From positions 372,001 through 436,000 of the forward strand of contig JBCAML010000019.1 of NCBI GenBank assembly GCA_038503075.1: DNA of 64,000 bases, in the 5' to 3' direction. The translations under genes were made by a program, and so were the position numbers. Below the pieces are notes generated by a model. It did no database searches. It saw only the letters and a list, made by a program, of their open reading frames with translations, and was not told where the DNA came from. Positions 44,647 to 57,424 of the stretch are shown piece after piece (the stretch's first letter is position 1; each line of letters opens with the position of its first letter). Source of the DNA: Gyromitra esculenta. Taxonomy: Eukaryota; Ascomycota; Pezizomycetes; Pezizales; Discinaceae.

Positions 44647-45611
44647 CTAATTGAAAAAAATTCCAGCGGCGACAATACCCGCAACAACGAGCAGTCCCAT
44701 ACTCTGCCCTACCGTATTCTTTAGTGCTGCCGAGATAACCTCCGTCCCTCCATCCGCAGTCGTCCCATTGTCCAATGTGCCATTGATTAACAATGTTCTC
44801 GTCCCATTTACCTCAGCAATCTTACTCCTTGCCGACTCATTCGTATTGTCCACCTTGCTCGTCGCATTCGCCACCAGCGCATCGATATACGTTTGGTTAT
44901 GATTTTCATCACATCCACACACCGAGTACTCTTGGCAGAAGCATGTCACAGGCAAGGTATCGTTCCTATTTGTTGTGGCATTATGGTAGCTGATATCTCG
45001 TTCGAAGTTGTAGGCATACACAGAGCCATAGAGCCAGGCTCCTGCAAAGAAAATAGATACGAGTGAGAGTGAGAGGAGGACCGGGAGCATGCCAGAAGTG
45101 GATCGTTTCCCGGAGGTGTAGGGAACAGTACCACCACCACCGTAGTAGCCGCCATAGGTTCTGGAGGTACCAGAGCCGGTAGTGGTGCGGCCGCCGGTAT
45201 TTGAACGGGAGCTAGAGTAAGTTAGTGACGATGTTGATTCCTTCTTTCCGGAAAAGAAAATACATACCCTCCTGTGCTAGCCGAACTTCCACCTCCACCT
45301 GAACGGCTTGATCCAGAAGATCTGCCTCCACTGCTGCCTCCTCTACCACCACCCCGACGTCTATCGAGTATCTTTTTAGGATTTGGGGTTGTTTTTTCAA
45401 TAGCTAATTCCGTTTCGTCAGTTGCTAGTTCTAGTTCATCCTCTATCAACCGCCCATCCAAGGTTCTTATTTCATCGCCTGTATTGGCGAGCGAGGACGA
45501 ATGAGAATTGACGATTTCTCTCGGATCACGACCTTGTTCAACAATCGAGATAGCATTTGCACCTGTTGAGAAGAGGATAAGCAGTGACGTTATCACTGCT
45601 GCTGACTTCAT
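44647..45611 (-). CDS. Secreted or membrane-anchored Gly/Ser-rich fungal protein, function unknown
   Basis: Two exons on the minus strand: 45611-45268 and 45211-44647. They total 909 nt, 302 residues. A clear signal peptide (MKSAAVITSLLILFSTGANA) is followed by an acidic stretch, an RRRGGGRGG and Ser/Gly-rich low-complexity region, and YYGGGGTVPYTSGKRS. A hydrophobic segment comes next (MLPVLLSLSLVSIFFAGAW), then a small domain with YHNATTNRN, CFCQEYSVCGCDENHN (four closely spaced Cys) and VNGTRTLLINGTLDNGT. Several N-glycosylation sequons are present. The last 20 residues are hydrophobic, either a membrane tail or a GPI-attachment signal. It resembles a conserved ascomycete family of unknown function, possibly the one listed as DUF7732; I recall that name only loosely. 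Confidence 0.85.
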
Positions 45612-48600
45612 CTCTTGCTGTAGATAACAGAAACGTCTACTTTCTAGGGATGACTAGAACTATGAGATCTTAAACGATTTATAATTCTCGTAGCAGGGGC
45701 GACAGATATCAGAGAATGGTAGTCTTTAACACAGAGAGTAACAAACTGGTAGATGTGAAGCGGGCGAATGGTTTGCTTTTGACACAGTCAAACAGAATTT
45801 AACCATGTCGTGCCAATGGCTTTCTATTACAACACTGGCCACGTGAACTACTTGGGCAGCGAATAATTCGATCGCAACTGCGCTAACAAAGACGCTAGAA
45901 TATTATTTTGGAACCCTGTTGAACAAAGAAGCGTGGGTGCGAGGTGCCGAGGCGATGTATTTACCTTGTGTCGTCCTTTATCTGTGAAAACTGTAAACTT
46001 AATTGCATCACACAATACAAGAGCTCTCTCTCACAGATATAATAGACTCCTATGATTGGCTCAAAATACCTAAATTGTGAACCTTTGAACCCCCTCTGCA
46101 AGCATGTGGCATAGTTACCCATCAGATAAGTCCAAGCCCCACCACATGTCCGTTGAACCTCTCAACATGTTGCCTGCCTACCTGTTTCTACCACAGTTCT
46201 GGGATCTAGGGCTGGTGGCGTGGATGCGTCAAGCAGTGTCCATGCGCTTGGCAATGAATGCAGATCCGAAAGAAGTCTATTTCAACAGACAGAATCATCT
46301 ATTTAATGCTTAATTCTAGATCTAGGTGGCTTTTTTCTCTGCTTTTAAAACGGCAAAAAAACAAACGACAAGTCACGAGTCGGGAAACATCAGTTGACGG
46401 GGCGATCGCGATTCATGTTAGTTAGTTGCGTATAGAATTAATCTAAAGTTTGTGGTTGCTAGGTAACTAGTCGCACAATATATCCCAAGTGTAACTATAT
46501 AAGGGTTTCGAGGTACACGTTTGTGCCAGCCCCAAATGCTCAGCTCTCCAACTTCGGTTCAGATTAGCATTTAAAATTCCTAGGTGGACCCGGAGCTACA
46601 TGTACTGGAAGTGTTTCTTAGAGGTTTATCTTAGCTATTCACTTCTCGCCCGCTCATAATCAACTGTATGCGGCGCGGGAAACCTAAGCAACAAATAAAC
46701 AAATTAGAGCAATTGCCCAACACCCCGCCACCTGGTCATGAACCAAATCTCCAACATAGCTTTTCACATAAGATATTGTAGCTAAGCCTAAGGTTAATTG
46801 GTTCTATACCTGTTGATAAACTACATAGGTATCTGAAGATACTATTACTAGATCACTCCCTACATCCGCTATTCATGCAATGAACTACCTAGTTATCGGC
46901 AGTCAATAATCTTTTACAGAATCAGCAAATAAACCACATGAGCTGAAAGGGTTGCCCATCCTTTCTAATACTCTCACCAATTGGTATAAAATTCGATGTA
47001 ACTTCCACTTCGATACATCGTTCAAGTTACACTATCTAGAGTCGCTCCTGAGTGTATGACGAAACTGGGGGTGTGACGAATTTCCTAAGAAGTCAAAAAT
47101 TAAAATCAATAAGATCAAAGTTCTTCCCTTTCCGAGCTATCAGGAGAATTATATTTACTCTCCATAGACACTACCAACTTTTTCGTGTTTTTTTTCTTCG
47201 TGTTCCGTTGATTTTGGGTGAGATTCGTCACACCTCCAGTTTCGTCATACACCCAGGAACGACTCTACGACCGGGTGTACCAAGCCCCCCCCTTGGTTGC
47301 AGCGCTTTCCGTCTTTGGCAACTCCTATCCCACCTCAAACGCAGGAACAGTGACTAAAGGCATTCATTGCCACTTCTCAAATTGAACTATTACCGAGTGC
47401 CCATACAGCCTCCATGTGTATGCTTAAATAAATTAAGCCTCTGAAACTACATGGAGTACTCAGTCTATTGAAATTTTACCTCGACCAAGCTCGTACCACT
47501 CCTAGCTTATAGTTAGATCACTGCCTAATTAGAATACGTACTAGCACCAACTATTGATCTCGGCGGAGCCTTCACTATAGTAGGCACGAAGCACTCCGTT
47601 TTTTCTATTATATCTTCTGTTATCATATGAGTTTCTACAAAATTTCCTTCCCATATGACCAAGCCTCGCTCTTATCAACTATTCCTTACATTACATAAAG
47701 CTTTTCTAGAGAGCCACAAAGACTGGACCGCTTCTTAGCCACATCTCCCATTAGCTATAAATCACAACCCAATATTTCCAACCGCTGTCGAACACGGATA
47801 TGCACCAGGTCGCTATACTCTCAATGGCGTGAGGCCAGAGGGAATCGGAAGGCCAATCCCTAAGTTCATGACTACCGAGCGAGATTCAGGAACGTAATAT
47901 TAGGAACAAAGCCTCCAAATGATCACCATATATCTAGGAATGTTTCGAGACTTAGGGCTACTCAAAACAGAATTTTCTTCCTAAGAGACTATAAACTCAG
48001 GATTAGTATAGAAAGTAGACTCATCTTTGATTAAATGCTTACTTTAGAATATTTTAAGCTCGTTTCTGTTTTGCCAATGGCGGACGTTAGGATGGTCCAC
48101 ACTAGTACCAAGAACAAAAGGTTTCCGGTGAGGCGAAGAAAGCTGATGCTTATAATACGATTTTATCCTTTCTTTTAGCGGGCCCTGGGAGTAGCTACAC
48201 CCCGAGTGCTCTAGAACCTTACACCAAAAACCAGGATATTCTACACCTTTGCTCTCACATTATGTCTGTGCAGGCTCAAGACACGCACGAGAACACATAT
48301 TTTGCACAACCCAGAAATTATGATGTGAATAAAACCTAACCAAGTAAATATAAAATAACAGTAACCTCCTCAAAGGTATAAAAACCCTAAGAGAAGTATC
48401 GACAGAGACACTTTGCTACCCTAATTCCCCGGACATGGCCTTGAGGCTCACTTACACTAATGACTCGGCAAGATAGAAAAAAGCAGCATCCAAAATCAAG
48501 GAGGCGATAGCTACTGATGCTCGACGAGAAGGATAGGGATACCAGCTGGCAAGGCATCTACTGCATAAAGAGGCCGAGCATGCCAGATGCAGGCGTACAG

Positions 48601-48940
48601 TTGGAGCGACTCGAGTACCGAAAAACAGTTTGTCGTAGCATAATCGTTGTGGCCAAATATCCTGGGCGCTCCAGCTTCACCCCCATACGCTTGCACCTAT
48701 TTCCTGGGATTTCCCAGGGGTCAACAGATACGCGAGAGGCCCAACCAACCGGGACTTCCCAGTTGTTGGATCCCGCCTCGGTGTAACACGACATGTCCCC
48801 GCAACATCCCGTCCAGTCATAACGTCTCACTTTACGAGGACAAGAACATACACGGACGCACACAGTATTTAAACTCAGGGAGCAAGTTCACCTGTCTGCC
48901 CAGTCTTCGTCTCCCATTGCATAAAAACCGTCAAGCAGCC
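45612..48940. other. 3.3-kb intergenic region holding a MITE
   Basis: Apart from the 227-bp element at 47039-47265 I see no gene or repeat with clear ends. The part before 48941 is the leader of the glycosylase gene. The glycosylase frame stays open upstream of 48941, but without conserved sequence. Confidence 0.45.
47039..47265. mobile_element. 227-bp MITE with about 45-nt inverted ends and TA duplication
   Basis: Left end GAGTCGCTCCTGAGTGTATG; right end, reversed, GAGTCGTTCCTGGGTGTATG. Matching continues through ACGAAACTGG and GTGTGACGAAT. TA lies on both sides (47037-47038 and 47266-47267), as for Tc1/mariner-type MITEs. No coding sequence. Its ends differ from those of element P. Confidence 0.88.
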
Positions 48941-50005
48941 ATGTCCACAGCCCGCCGAAGTGCCCGTGGCCGCAATTCCAAGCTCGCCGAAAGCCCGCTG
49001 GCCATCAAGCCGGAGGAGGAAACGGTTCCACCAATGGAGGCGGTTAAGACAGCAGAGGAAAGCGAACTGAGCGAATTGAGCGAGGTCGAAGAAAAGAAGA
49101 CAAAGCCATCGCCTTCGTTCAATGGCACGCTCTTGCAGTACTCCTTCACCACCGAAACGACTAGATCCACCAGATCCAGAACAGCCCTCTCGTCGGCAGC
49201 AGAACAGTCCGCAGGCAAAAAGCGCACCCACTCAACATCTGTGAAAGAGGAGCTCTCGGCCTCTTCCTCCAAAACCACTACCACCACCAGCAAACGAGCC
49301 AAACGCGGATCCAAAAAATCTTCCCGTTATGCCCCTCCCGAGAAATACGCACATCTTGGTGGTGTCACTGACGCATTCGCCCCGAACTTGATCAACGTTT
49401 TCATCGGTCTCAACCCGGGCATTGCAACCGCCACTGCTGGCCACGCCTATGCAGCCCCCTCAAACCACTTCTGGAAATTCTTATACAGTTCTGGACTGAC
49501 TCCCGACCGCCAATGCCCTCCGGAAACAGACACACATCTTCCACGGTTATATTCGCTGGGTAATACAAACCTTGTTGCCCGCCCAACGAAGGACCAGGCG
49601 GAGCTATCGAAAGAAGAGATGGACGAGTCGGTTGAGATCTGTGAGGAAAAAATCAGGAAGTGGAAGCCCGAATCGGTCACCATCGTGGGGAAAGGGATTT
49701 GGGAAAGTATATGGAGGGCTAAGCATGGCGGGAGAAAACTTAGCAAAGTGGAGTTCGTGTGGGGATGGCAGGCGGAGAAGAACAACTTTGGGAGTGTACC
49801 CGAGGATGGATATAAAGGTGCAAAGGTTTTTGTGGTGCCAAGTACCAGCGGATTGGTAGCTGGGTATTCGATGGAGTTTAAGAGGGCAACCTGGAAGGAG
49901 TTGGGAGACTGGGTACAACAGAGAAGAGTCGAGAGAGGGGAAACAGCACCTAGGACAGAATCGTCGAATACAGACGTGGATATAGGTGTGAAGAGTGAGG
50001 ACTGA
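48941..50005 (+). CDS. thp1: G/T(U) mismatch-specific DNA glycosylase (TDG/Mug family)
   Basis: Single-exon gene, 354 residues. The first 125 residues are charged, Ser/Thr-rich and basic near the end (SKRAKRGSKKSSRY), likely a disordered DNA-binding arm. The catalytic domain has the active-site motif GLNPG (156-160), SNHFWKFLYSSGLTP (174-188), and the second motif VVPSTSGLVAGY (298-309), whose loop inserts into the DNA helix in this family. The enzyme removes thymine or uracil opposite guanine, starting base-excision repair of deaminated C or 5-methyl-C in the nucleus. S. pombe Thp1 is the nearest well-known fungal member. The start was chosen at 48941 (gccATGt) because upstream in-frame sequence shows no conservation. 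The C-terminal 30 residues are polar. Confidence 0.93.
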   Translation: MSTARRSARGRNSKLAESPLAIKPEEETVPPMEAVKTAEESELSELSEVEEKKTKPSPSFNGTLLQYSFTTETTRSTRSRTALSSAAEQSAGKKRTHSTSVKEELSASSSKTTTTTSKRAKRGSKKSSRYAPPEKYAHLGGVTDAFAPNLINVFIGLNPGIATATAGHAYAAPSNHFWKFLYSSGLTPDRQCPPETDTHLPRLYSLGNTNLVARPTKDQAELSKEEMDESVEICEEKIRKWKPESVTIVGKGIWESIWRAKHGGRKLSKVEFVWGWQAEKNNFGSVPEDGYKGAKVFVVPSTSGLVAGYSMEFKRATWKELGDWVQQRRVERGETAPRTESSNTDVDIGVKSED

Positions 50006-52901
50006 GAAGTAATTATAGTCTCTTTTCTTTCTCTTTTATTTGAGTGCGGTGTTTAAATATTCGATATTTCTAGCTTTTCCTAGTATACTATAAGAGCAAC
50101 TTGTTTATGATGTAAGCGTATTTCAATATAATTATCCACAAGAAGATTACCTATTAGTGGCGATACACCACGAGCTTAATGAACCAAAACCACGGCCATT
50201 AGTATTAGTACCGCACAGTTTTCGATCCTTTCTAACGCCGCTTACCCAAAAATCTAGCACGGAGTACTTAGGGTATACAGTAGATACCCAGAGATATTAC
50301 GCTCCTAATCGTTTGTTCCTTGCACCCATGGTCCCCCTCTAAGGTGTCAGATGAATGAACGCCTCGCCTCATGCAGAATCTTCAATTTGAATGCATAGTT
50401 ATCAAGTTACTAGCTTGCTATTTTCTTATTCTTCTTATTCTTCTACACAGCTCTCTCTTCGATATTAATGACTATAATTACACTACCCGGTTAGCTATCT
50501 AGCTTACACTTATCCATTCTAGAGCAAACCCAAAGAGTGTCGGGGATTTTATTAGCTATTTTCTCCGAGAATCTAACATTGAGGATAAACACGTATGTCT
50601 CCCCCTCCAGCTGCAGTTGTTTTGAGCACATATAACCTTAAACCTAGAATCAAAGTTTATCTTGATCGAGTGATAATTCATGACTATATCCTATCGAATT
50701 CACATGTTTCGTTTCGTAGGATAAAATATTTGCATGCATATTGAGGTTGAATATCTCGGACTTATATCATATCGCAGTCGATTTTGTGAACCTTGACTGA
50801 AAAAACGGGTATCTATCAATTTTCAGGTACATGAAGTGCAGCAAATCATCGGTAGTATTTTTTGGGGCAGGATTATAATAGAGTTACATTGAGTACTGTT
50901 TCTCCTATATATACGCAGCAAAGCTTGCCATAGATTCAACTGGTATAGCTGATACTCAGGAATGATAAAGTTGTGTGATGGCTGCTCAGGGAGATACCAG
51001 TCTGATTCTTAGATTTCGATGGCAGGGTGGACCTCTACAAGGCATGCGGCATTACGATAAAGGCATTGCGGTGCCAGTTTCCCATAAACTGCTAGCATAT
51101 CCCTTAGCGCTGTAATAGTAGAAAGAAGTGATGATTCTTATAATACATGATTTATATAGCCCCACTTCATAATACTCTTCTACCTTTCTAATACCACTTG
51201 TACCACTATTTTGTGGCCTAATTCCGAAGTCTATGTGACTGAGGATTGATCGTAGTCGAGCGGGAGCCGAGAGTTATATATTCAACACTTGATGTGATCT
51301 CAATGCACGAGTGAGATACCGTGATGCGTATATAGGTTCGATTCCTTTAAATACGAAATGACGACCTACATGAACAGCTGTTAGAGGGGTAGCACGTCTC
51401 GATGTTTTTTTGTAGCATAGTCCTACATATAACTCCTTAGACTACGTAGCTTAAACATTAAGGTATCAATTATAGGGTTAGGGTTATGGCTTGAGGGATA
51501 ATGTAAGAATAAAAACAGACATCTCATCACTCTTGAAAAAGCGATATAATTCACCTCGGGCGAGAGAGAAAAAAAATGTCGCCCCAAAGCCAGCCAAGCA
51601 GCAAGGCATACGGCTACCTAGATTACAGCACACATCGCCGTTTGTCGTTCAGCCTGGTCGGACTATTCTTTCTGTGCGCAGGAAGGGCTGGCTGAAAGAT
51701 CAATTCCATTCGTATGAATGGCTATCATAACCCTGTTAAGGTCGGCGAAACAAATGCTCTAGACCACCTCACCCCCACCCCGATTCACGCTCAAACCCTT
51801 TCCAAGTCATCAGGCTTTGACCTATAAGGGGTTCAATCCACCCCACGTCATCGGTTCTGTGAGCATAACAACGTCGCGTTCCGTAGCCAGGGGGTCTCTG
51901 TGATCGCTCTCATTGGAAAGGACTGTGCGCCTCACGTCTCGCTTCGGCTGAGATCCGGTAGTTAATCGGTAGTTTACCTGTCCTATGCCCAACACGAACG
52001 TCTCCCTCCCCCCCTTCCCTGGTTGTTGATGAGCGAACGAGGAAATTGATATATGTGCTCGTGGTTCCACATCCCTTTCTTCATGATAAACTGGTTTCTA
52101 GTGATTGGTGGTCCAAGAGCAAGTAAGATCCGATCTAAACTAATACTTTCATCATCCATTACAAACTTCCAGCTTAAAAACGGTGCTTCTCTTATTATAC
52201 ACCCACAGCCGTCTTAGGCCACACATCAAGTACAATACTGTACAGTAAATGTGCAAATAAAAATACATCCCAACAAGTAAAGGCATAAGCCTGCCGCACT
52301 TCTAGATCCTCCTTCTTCTTGTATTCCTTGTTATGTTTCGGCATCGGCCAATTGCATAGAATATTTCCTCGTAAACACCTTACATGCCTTCCACTAGCTA
52401 CCATCTCTTTTTGGAACCAGTGTCAGCACAACGTAAACCCCAAAATTCAATTAGTAGAATTAGGAAATAAAAGCCTGCTAAATAAGCAAGTCGCCAATTA
52501 AAAGTCCATGATAAAAATAAAATAAAAAGACGCCAGCTAGGCTAGGACGTAGGTAAATGCGTGGTAAAAATGCAGAGTAAGCCGCCCAATCCCTCCCAGT
52601 AACGCCGATTAACTTAGGAGAACTCCAGATATAAAAAGTGAACTAAAGTAGAAAAAAAACGAATGCAGTCGGTTAATCCCCCCACTCATACCTGTCAGTT
52701 CACGTGAATCCCAGGCGAAAAGGAAGAACACTCTTGAGAAATACACAACACCCTGAAAAAACAAATACCAATGCAAACCCTGCTATGCGAGTGTTTCCCC
52801 CCTCAAATAATAGTTTAAGAATAAAGAGAAAAAAAAGAGAAAAAAAACCATAGGATATTTGGTCCAACATCAAATCCTTGGCAACTGAGCTTCAAATATG
52901 C
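50006..52901. other. 2.9-kb intergenic region between convergent genes
   Basis: AT-rich. Holds the 3' regions of the glycosylase (+) and the SP-RING gene (-). No gene, tRNA or bounded repeat is supported. A B-box-like GGTTCGATTCC near 51334 lacks a foldable tRNA around it. Confidence 0.4.
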
Positions 52902-55900
52902 TTAGTCATCGTCATCGTCAAGACATATGATTTCGACCTCTCTCTTCGGAGCCCCACCACCGACACCACTGTTATTATCTTTCTCCTCTCTTTCATTCCC
53001 AGTACTCTCCTTCTCGTTCTTAACCTCCCAGCTTCCATCCTTTCTCACGATGATATGTCTCGGGTCCTCGCCACCAGAGTCGGCTTCCCTCACCATCTTC
53101 AAAACCCCTTCCAAAAACCCATCGATCACTAATTCCCCTGGCCGTGCATCCCCGCGGCAAATGGGACACCTCCATGCATCTGAGTTTGGCGGTTCCCATT
53201 CTTTACGTCGCGGGCGGCTGTCTAGGAAATTCCTAAAGTCGAAACACTCAAGATGCGGGCATGATTTTGCTCGTACAGGAGTATCGATCAATGTGAACGA
53301 CAGCGGGCACGTCACGGCAAGCGAGAGCTCATCACTGTCGACAACCATGAGATCGTCGCCGTCATCTTTGGTGACTAGGCGACTCGTGATCAAGGCCTTC
53401 GCATCGACGGAAGAGATGTGGCCGAGACCAGTCTTGATATCGTCCTCATGTGAACACTCGTGGACTTCGACGGCCATGGCATATAAAATAGTAGCTGGGG
53501 TCAGCTGCCTGGGACGAAGGACGGCGATTTTGATTTCATTCTCGCCCGTTTTGATATGGGTTGTGATATCAGCCGGAAGGTCCTTCCCCCATGCTGGTTT
53601 CCGACGCAATTCGACACGATTGCCGTTAACCTCGATAAAGGTGTTGCTTGGCCAATCTGTTTCTCGCGCTACCCATTCCTTGTCCGGTGTCTCAGGAGTC
53701 TCATTCACTGTCCATTTGGTAGCCCGTAATCGGTAGATCAACGACCCTGGCATTACCATAGGTCTTGTTAATCCATCGCCCGGCTTGCTCCCTAGCCTCA
53801 TCTTGGATAACCTTTTCTCAGTGTCTTCCTCAACATTGAATTTCACCTTTTGGCAGGGACGCTTGAAATCAATGATAATTCCCGGAAAAGCAAAACCTGT
53901 TATGCTAATATATAACTTCGACCTCGGCGGAGGCTTTCCATTCACTCGAGGAGGTTCAGCGAACCTCGGACTCAAGAGATGAGATTGCAGTAGATGCTGA
54001 GGGAGTCCCGCGTGATTGGTACGTATTGGCATCTGGATCGGTATTGCTCCGTTTGGCTGTCGAGGCAATCCATTAACAAGTGCCAATGTTTGACCGAACA
54101 TCTCGCTCTGCTGAAAATCAATCCGTTGCAGTTGCGTAGGTGTCGTTGGCTGGGTCTGATTCGCCATCTGTGGTATATGTTGCCCTGACATGAGAGCCTC
54201 GTTAACTTGTTGCGGCCAATTTGATACTCCGTTTTGCCCCATTGAATTCGATATGGCATCAGAGGCCATCTGTGGCAGCGACTGTATTGTGGTGTAGCTC
54301 TGTCGACGTACGGGTGGGCCAGGCTGTTGCTGCTGAGGTGGCGGTTGGAATATTTGCTGAGCGGGGGTCGAAGACACGCGCCGCCCTGCATTCGCCGGTT
54401 GCATCTGTATCTGTCTTTGAAGTTGAGCCTGCTGCGAGTTTCTTCGACTCGATGGACCATTCGGCTGCTGCTGCTGGTATTGTTGCTGCATTACCAACGG
54501 GGTGCTATACTGGGGACTAGCCATTGGAAGTGAGGTTGGTGTCGGCATTGGGGAAACACCGGCAGATCCAGGTGGATACGGGTAGTTTCTGTTACTTGCG
54601 CCATCCAGGAATCTTGGTAACATCTGTTGGTTTTGGGCCCTTTCAGTATCAATGCTTAAACCAACACTTACACCATTGCCTCTACGGCTATTGGGGTTGG
54701 CCAAACGCTGTGTTTGAGATGTGCTTCGCTGCGAAACTGGGCGCTGTGGCTGTGGCTGACCAGGTGGAACAATTCCATGGGCCATTTGTAAATATTCTCG
54801 ACTGGTCTGGTCAGGTTGCATAATACCATCCGGAATTCTGGCAGTGGTGGTGGTGCTTGGAGGAGTCGCATATTGTGGTGCGGGAGGGGACACTTGTTGT
54901 AGAGCTTGAGCATTCATTGCCATCTGGTGATATTGCTGGGACGCTGAGAGTCTCTGTTGATAACTCGCTATTTCCGCTTGATGACTTTGATTCAAAGTCG
55001 GCGAAATGCTCTGTGACGGGAACCCTTGCACTTGCATACTATGTGGTTGCTGTGGTTGGTTCGGACCTACGGTCCGTTGCTGCCGTAGCTGCTGTAAAAT
55101 ATCCATGGCTGCGTGCTGATCCAGCTGCTGCTGCTGTCGTTGCTGTTGCCGCTGCTGGTTTGCTTGCAACTGTTGCTGTTGCAACTGGATCTCCTGTTGG
55201 GCACCCTCAAGCATTTTTGTCACGTGATGCTGTAGATACCGAATTAAAATATGCCGAAACACCGGAGACCGTATATTCCAATCCTGTTCGATCTCCTCTC
55301 CTGTTGGAACCTTCCCCTGCTTGAAATAATGATGCTTCATATTTGCTATGACCTGTTGTTGTCAGCTGACTAATCAGTATATCGCGCAGGTTGTCGGGTT
55401 TGGGTTTGGGTTTGCATTAATATGGGGAGGTGCAAACCTTATATCCTGTATTTAAAAACTCTCTTACTTGCCCCAGTAGTGCCGGAAAGAATGAGAGTCG
55501 CTGCTTTGCTTCTACGACTGGCATTGGAAATTCCGCAAGATACGTCAAATTTCGCCCCGATAACCTTTGATTATCGTGGAGAATATCCGGCAGGGCCTTG
55601 AAGCCCGGAAGGTTTGCGGCAATCTCCGTCTCCCGGAATAGGGTGTCTTGCGCCGTCGACATCAATGCGTATACTTGGTTGAGGATGGTGAAGAACCAAT
55701 CGTCCTTGGTGATAGCCTCGCGGAGGATCCGGAACCGGAAACATTCAACCGAATTGAATTGCCGAAGCCCGGTCCCGCCCTCTGTGTGGATGTACTGGTC
55801 AAACCGGGGAAGATGGGCTGTTAGTTTAGTTAGATTTTCCGGGCCTGGAAGCTGCTGCGGTGGCTGTACCGGTTGTCTGCGTGCAGGATTTTGCGCCTGT

Positions 55901-57424
55901 TCTTGCAGTAGCTGCTGCTGCTGCTGGTTTCGAATGAGTGCTGGGGAGGGTATACCTAAATCCTGGAATGGTGGTGATATATCCTGAGGCATCCATGGGT
56001 GCTGGTCGGACGGAAGACTTGGAAACACGACATTTGGTGAACCATATGGAGGAGGAGTATTTGCTAACATTGGAGACCGCGTTAAAGGGGACGAAGTCGC
56101 AAGTGGAAGAGATGTTGAGTAAAGTAAAGGTAAGGGGTTTCCAAGATTAGAAATCCGTGGAGACTGCAGTGGCCCCAAATGTGTGCGATTGTGACCAGTT
56201 ATAAGACCGGCATTAGAAGGAATTGTTGGTGTTTGATGCTGCGGTATTGGGGGAGACAGAACGTTTGGCTGAATGTAAATAGGTGAAGTCTGTCGGCTAT
56301 CTACGATGACAGGACTTTGTGCACGATTACTTAACCCTGTCAATGTTGCTCCTCCTCCTCCTGTAACCTGTTCATCTAGTCGAAGAACCGGAGCTGGCAC
56401 AGATGAAGCATCTGTATCCGTCTGGTCAGGCAACGATAACAACGGCAATTGTTTTTGCCGTTTTGCGTTTTCAGGTTGCTCATCTAAGGTGTCCGAACCT
56501 CTCTTCGCCGGGTTGTGTTGTGGTCTCTGTTTCTCTAAACTTGCACCGTTCCCCATTGTCGCCGCATCAACATCATTCACACCATCACCATTACCGGACG
56601 AAAGCTCTGTTTGATTACCCTGGATATCAACAGTCGACCTTCGTTCATCCCGCCCTTCCCCGTAGGTTTGATCGGCTTCGTTGTCATCCGCAGGAGCAGG
56701 TGAGGCAACTGGTGTGTCCCTCGCCGCGACCGGTGGTGTTGCCACCTCGTCTTCATCCTCCCGCTGGTCTGCAGCCGACGGCGTATCGCTTGGCGCAGGC
56801 GACGGTAGCACAGTCTCCATATTGCCAGCAGATGTCCGCCGCTTCGGTGATAGACCAGAACCTCTTATGTCTGGCGACAACGAACTGGGCGCAGTAGATG
56901 GGGGCGACTTTCCCGGACCCACGGTAGCGAGCAGGGGAGGCTTTCGGTCGTCGCTGATCGTGATAGTAGTATTCCTCCCAGTTGCAGGCTGTGTTGAACG
57001 CTGTTGCTGTTGCTTGTTCAATGGCGTCATTCTCCTTCTGATAGGATTGGTTTGCGACCGGATCGTTGTTTGAACTGGAATTCCTCCCGGTGTCGGAACA
57101 GCATTCTTATTCCACTCCCAGGTCTTTTGCTTGCCACCGATGAAGGCCCTGACCGTGTTGTTAACTTTGCTCATCTCAAGACTATTTACTCCTCGAACGT
57201 GATTACGACGAAAATATTAGCATCAAGCGCGTCGTCGCGTTTACTTCAAGGATCGAGGGGGAGCATTAAGGATGATATATAAATTGAGGGAAAACCACTC
57301 ACGCTGATGCAAAACCGTCTGGTTTCTCTAATAGCTGTTTTTGAGTATCTTTAGATGCCTTCTTGTTCGAATTTCCTCTTCCTCCGCCACCACCACAACC
57401 ACCAATACTGTCATTGCTGGCCAT
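52902..57424 (-). CDS. SP-RING (MIZ) zinc-finger protein, PIAS/Siz-like SUMO E3 ligase candidate
   Basis: Three exons on the minus strand: 57424-57303, 57181-55438, 55352-52902. They total 4317 nt, 1438 residues. The N-terminal exon gives a Gly-rich start and KKASKDTQKQLLEKPDGFAS, then joins in frame to MSKVNNTVRAFIGGKQKTWEW, a block typical of fungal MIZ proteins. Translation could instead start at 57174. Long Ser/Pro-rich and Gln-rich stretches follow (polyglutamine near residues 670-720). A PINIT-like region precedes the SP-RING (about 1304-1356) with CPLSF, CPHLECFDF and WRCPICRG. The protein ends EVEIICLDDDDD, a textbook SUMO-interacting motif with acidic flank. PIAS/Siz proteins bring SUMO-Ubc9 to nuclear targets. 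Length, about 1.4 kb residues, exceeds yeast Siz1, mainly through disordered parts. Confidence 0.9.

Noticed and set aside
48647..48940. Longer N-terminus for the DNA glycosylase using the upstream in-frame sequence
   Set aside because: The frame is open but shows no family sequence, and the ATG at 48941 has a better context and a normal start for the family.
51253..51350. Possible tRNA gene (TAGTCGAGCGGG A-box-like, GGTTCGATTCC B box)
   Set aside because: The acceptor arms do not pair, the T stem has a mismatch, and the spacing fits only a class II tRNA with a poor fold.
51470..51490. Telomere-like TTAGGG units (also at about 39958-39970)
   Set aside because: Only two units each; common by chance, with no array.
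57174..57174. Start of the SP-RING protein at the ATG at 57174
   Set aside because: Possible, but an upstream exon (57424-57303) joins in frame through good splice sites with a strong ATG context, so I prefer the longer model.
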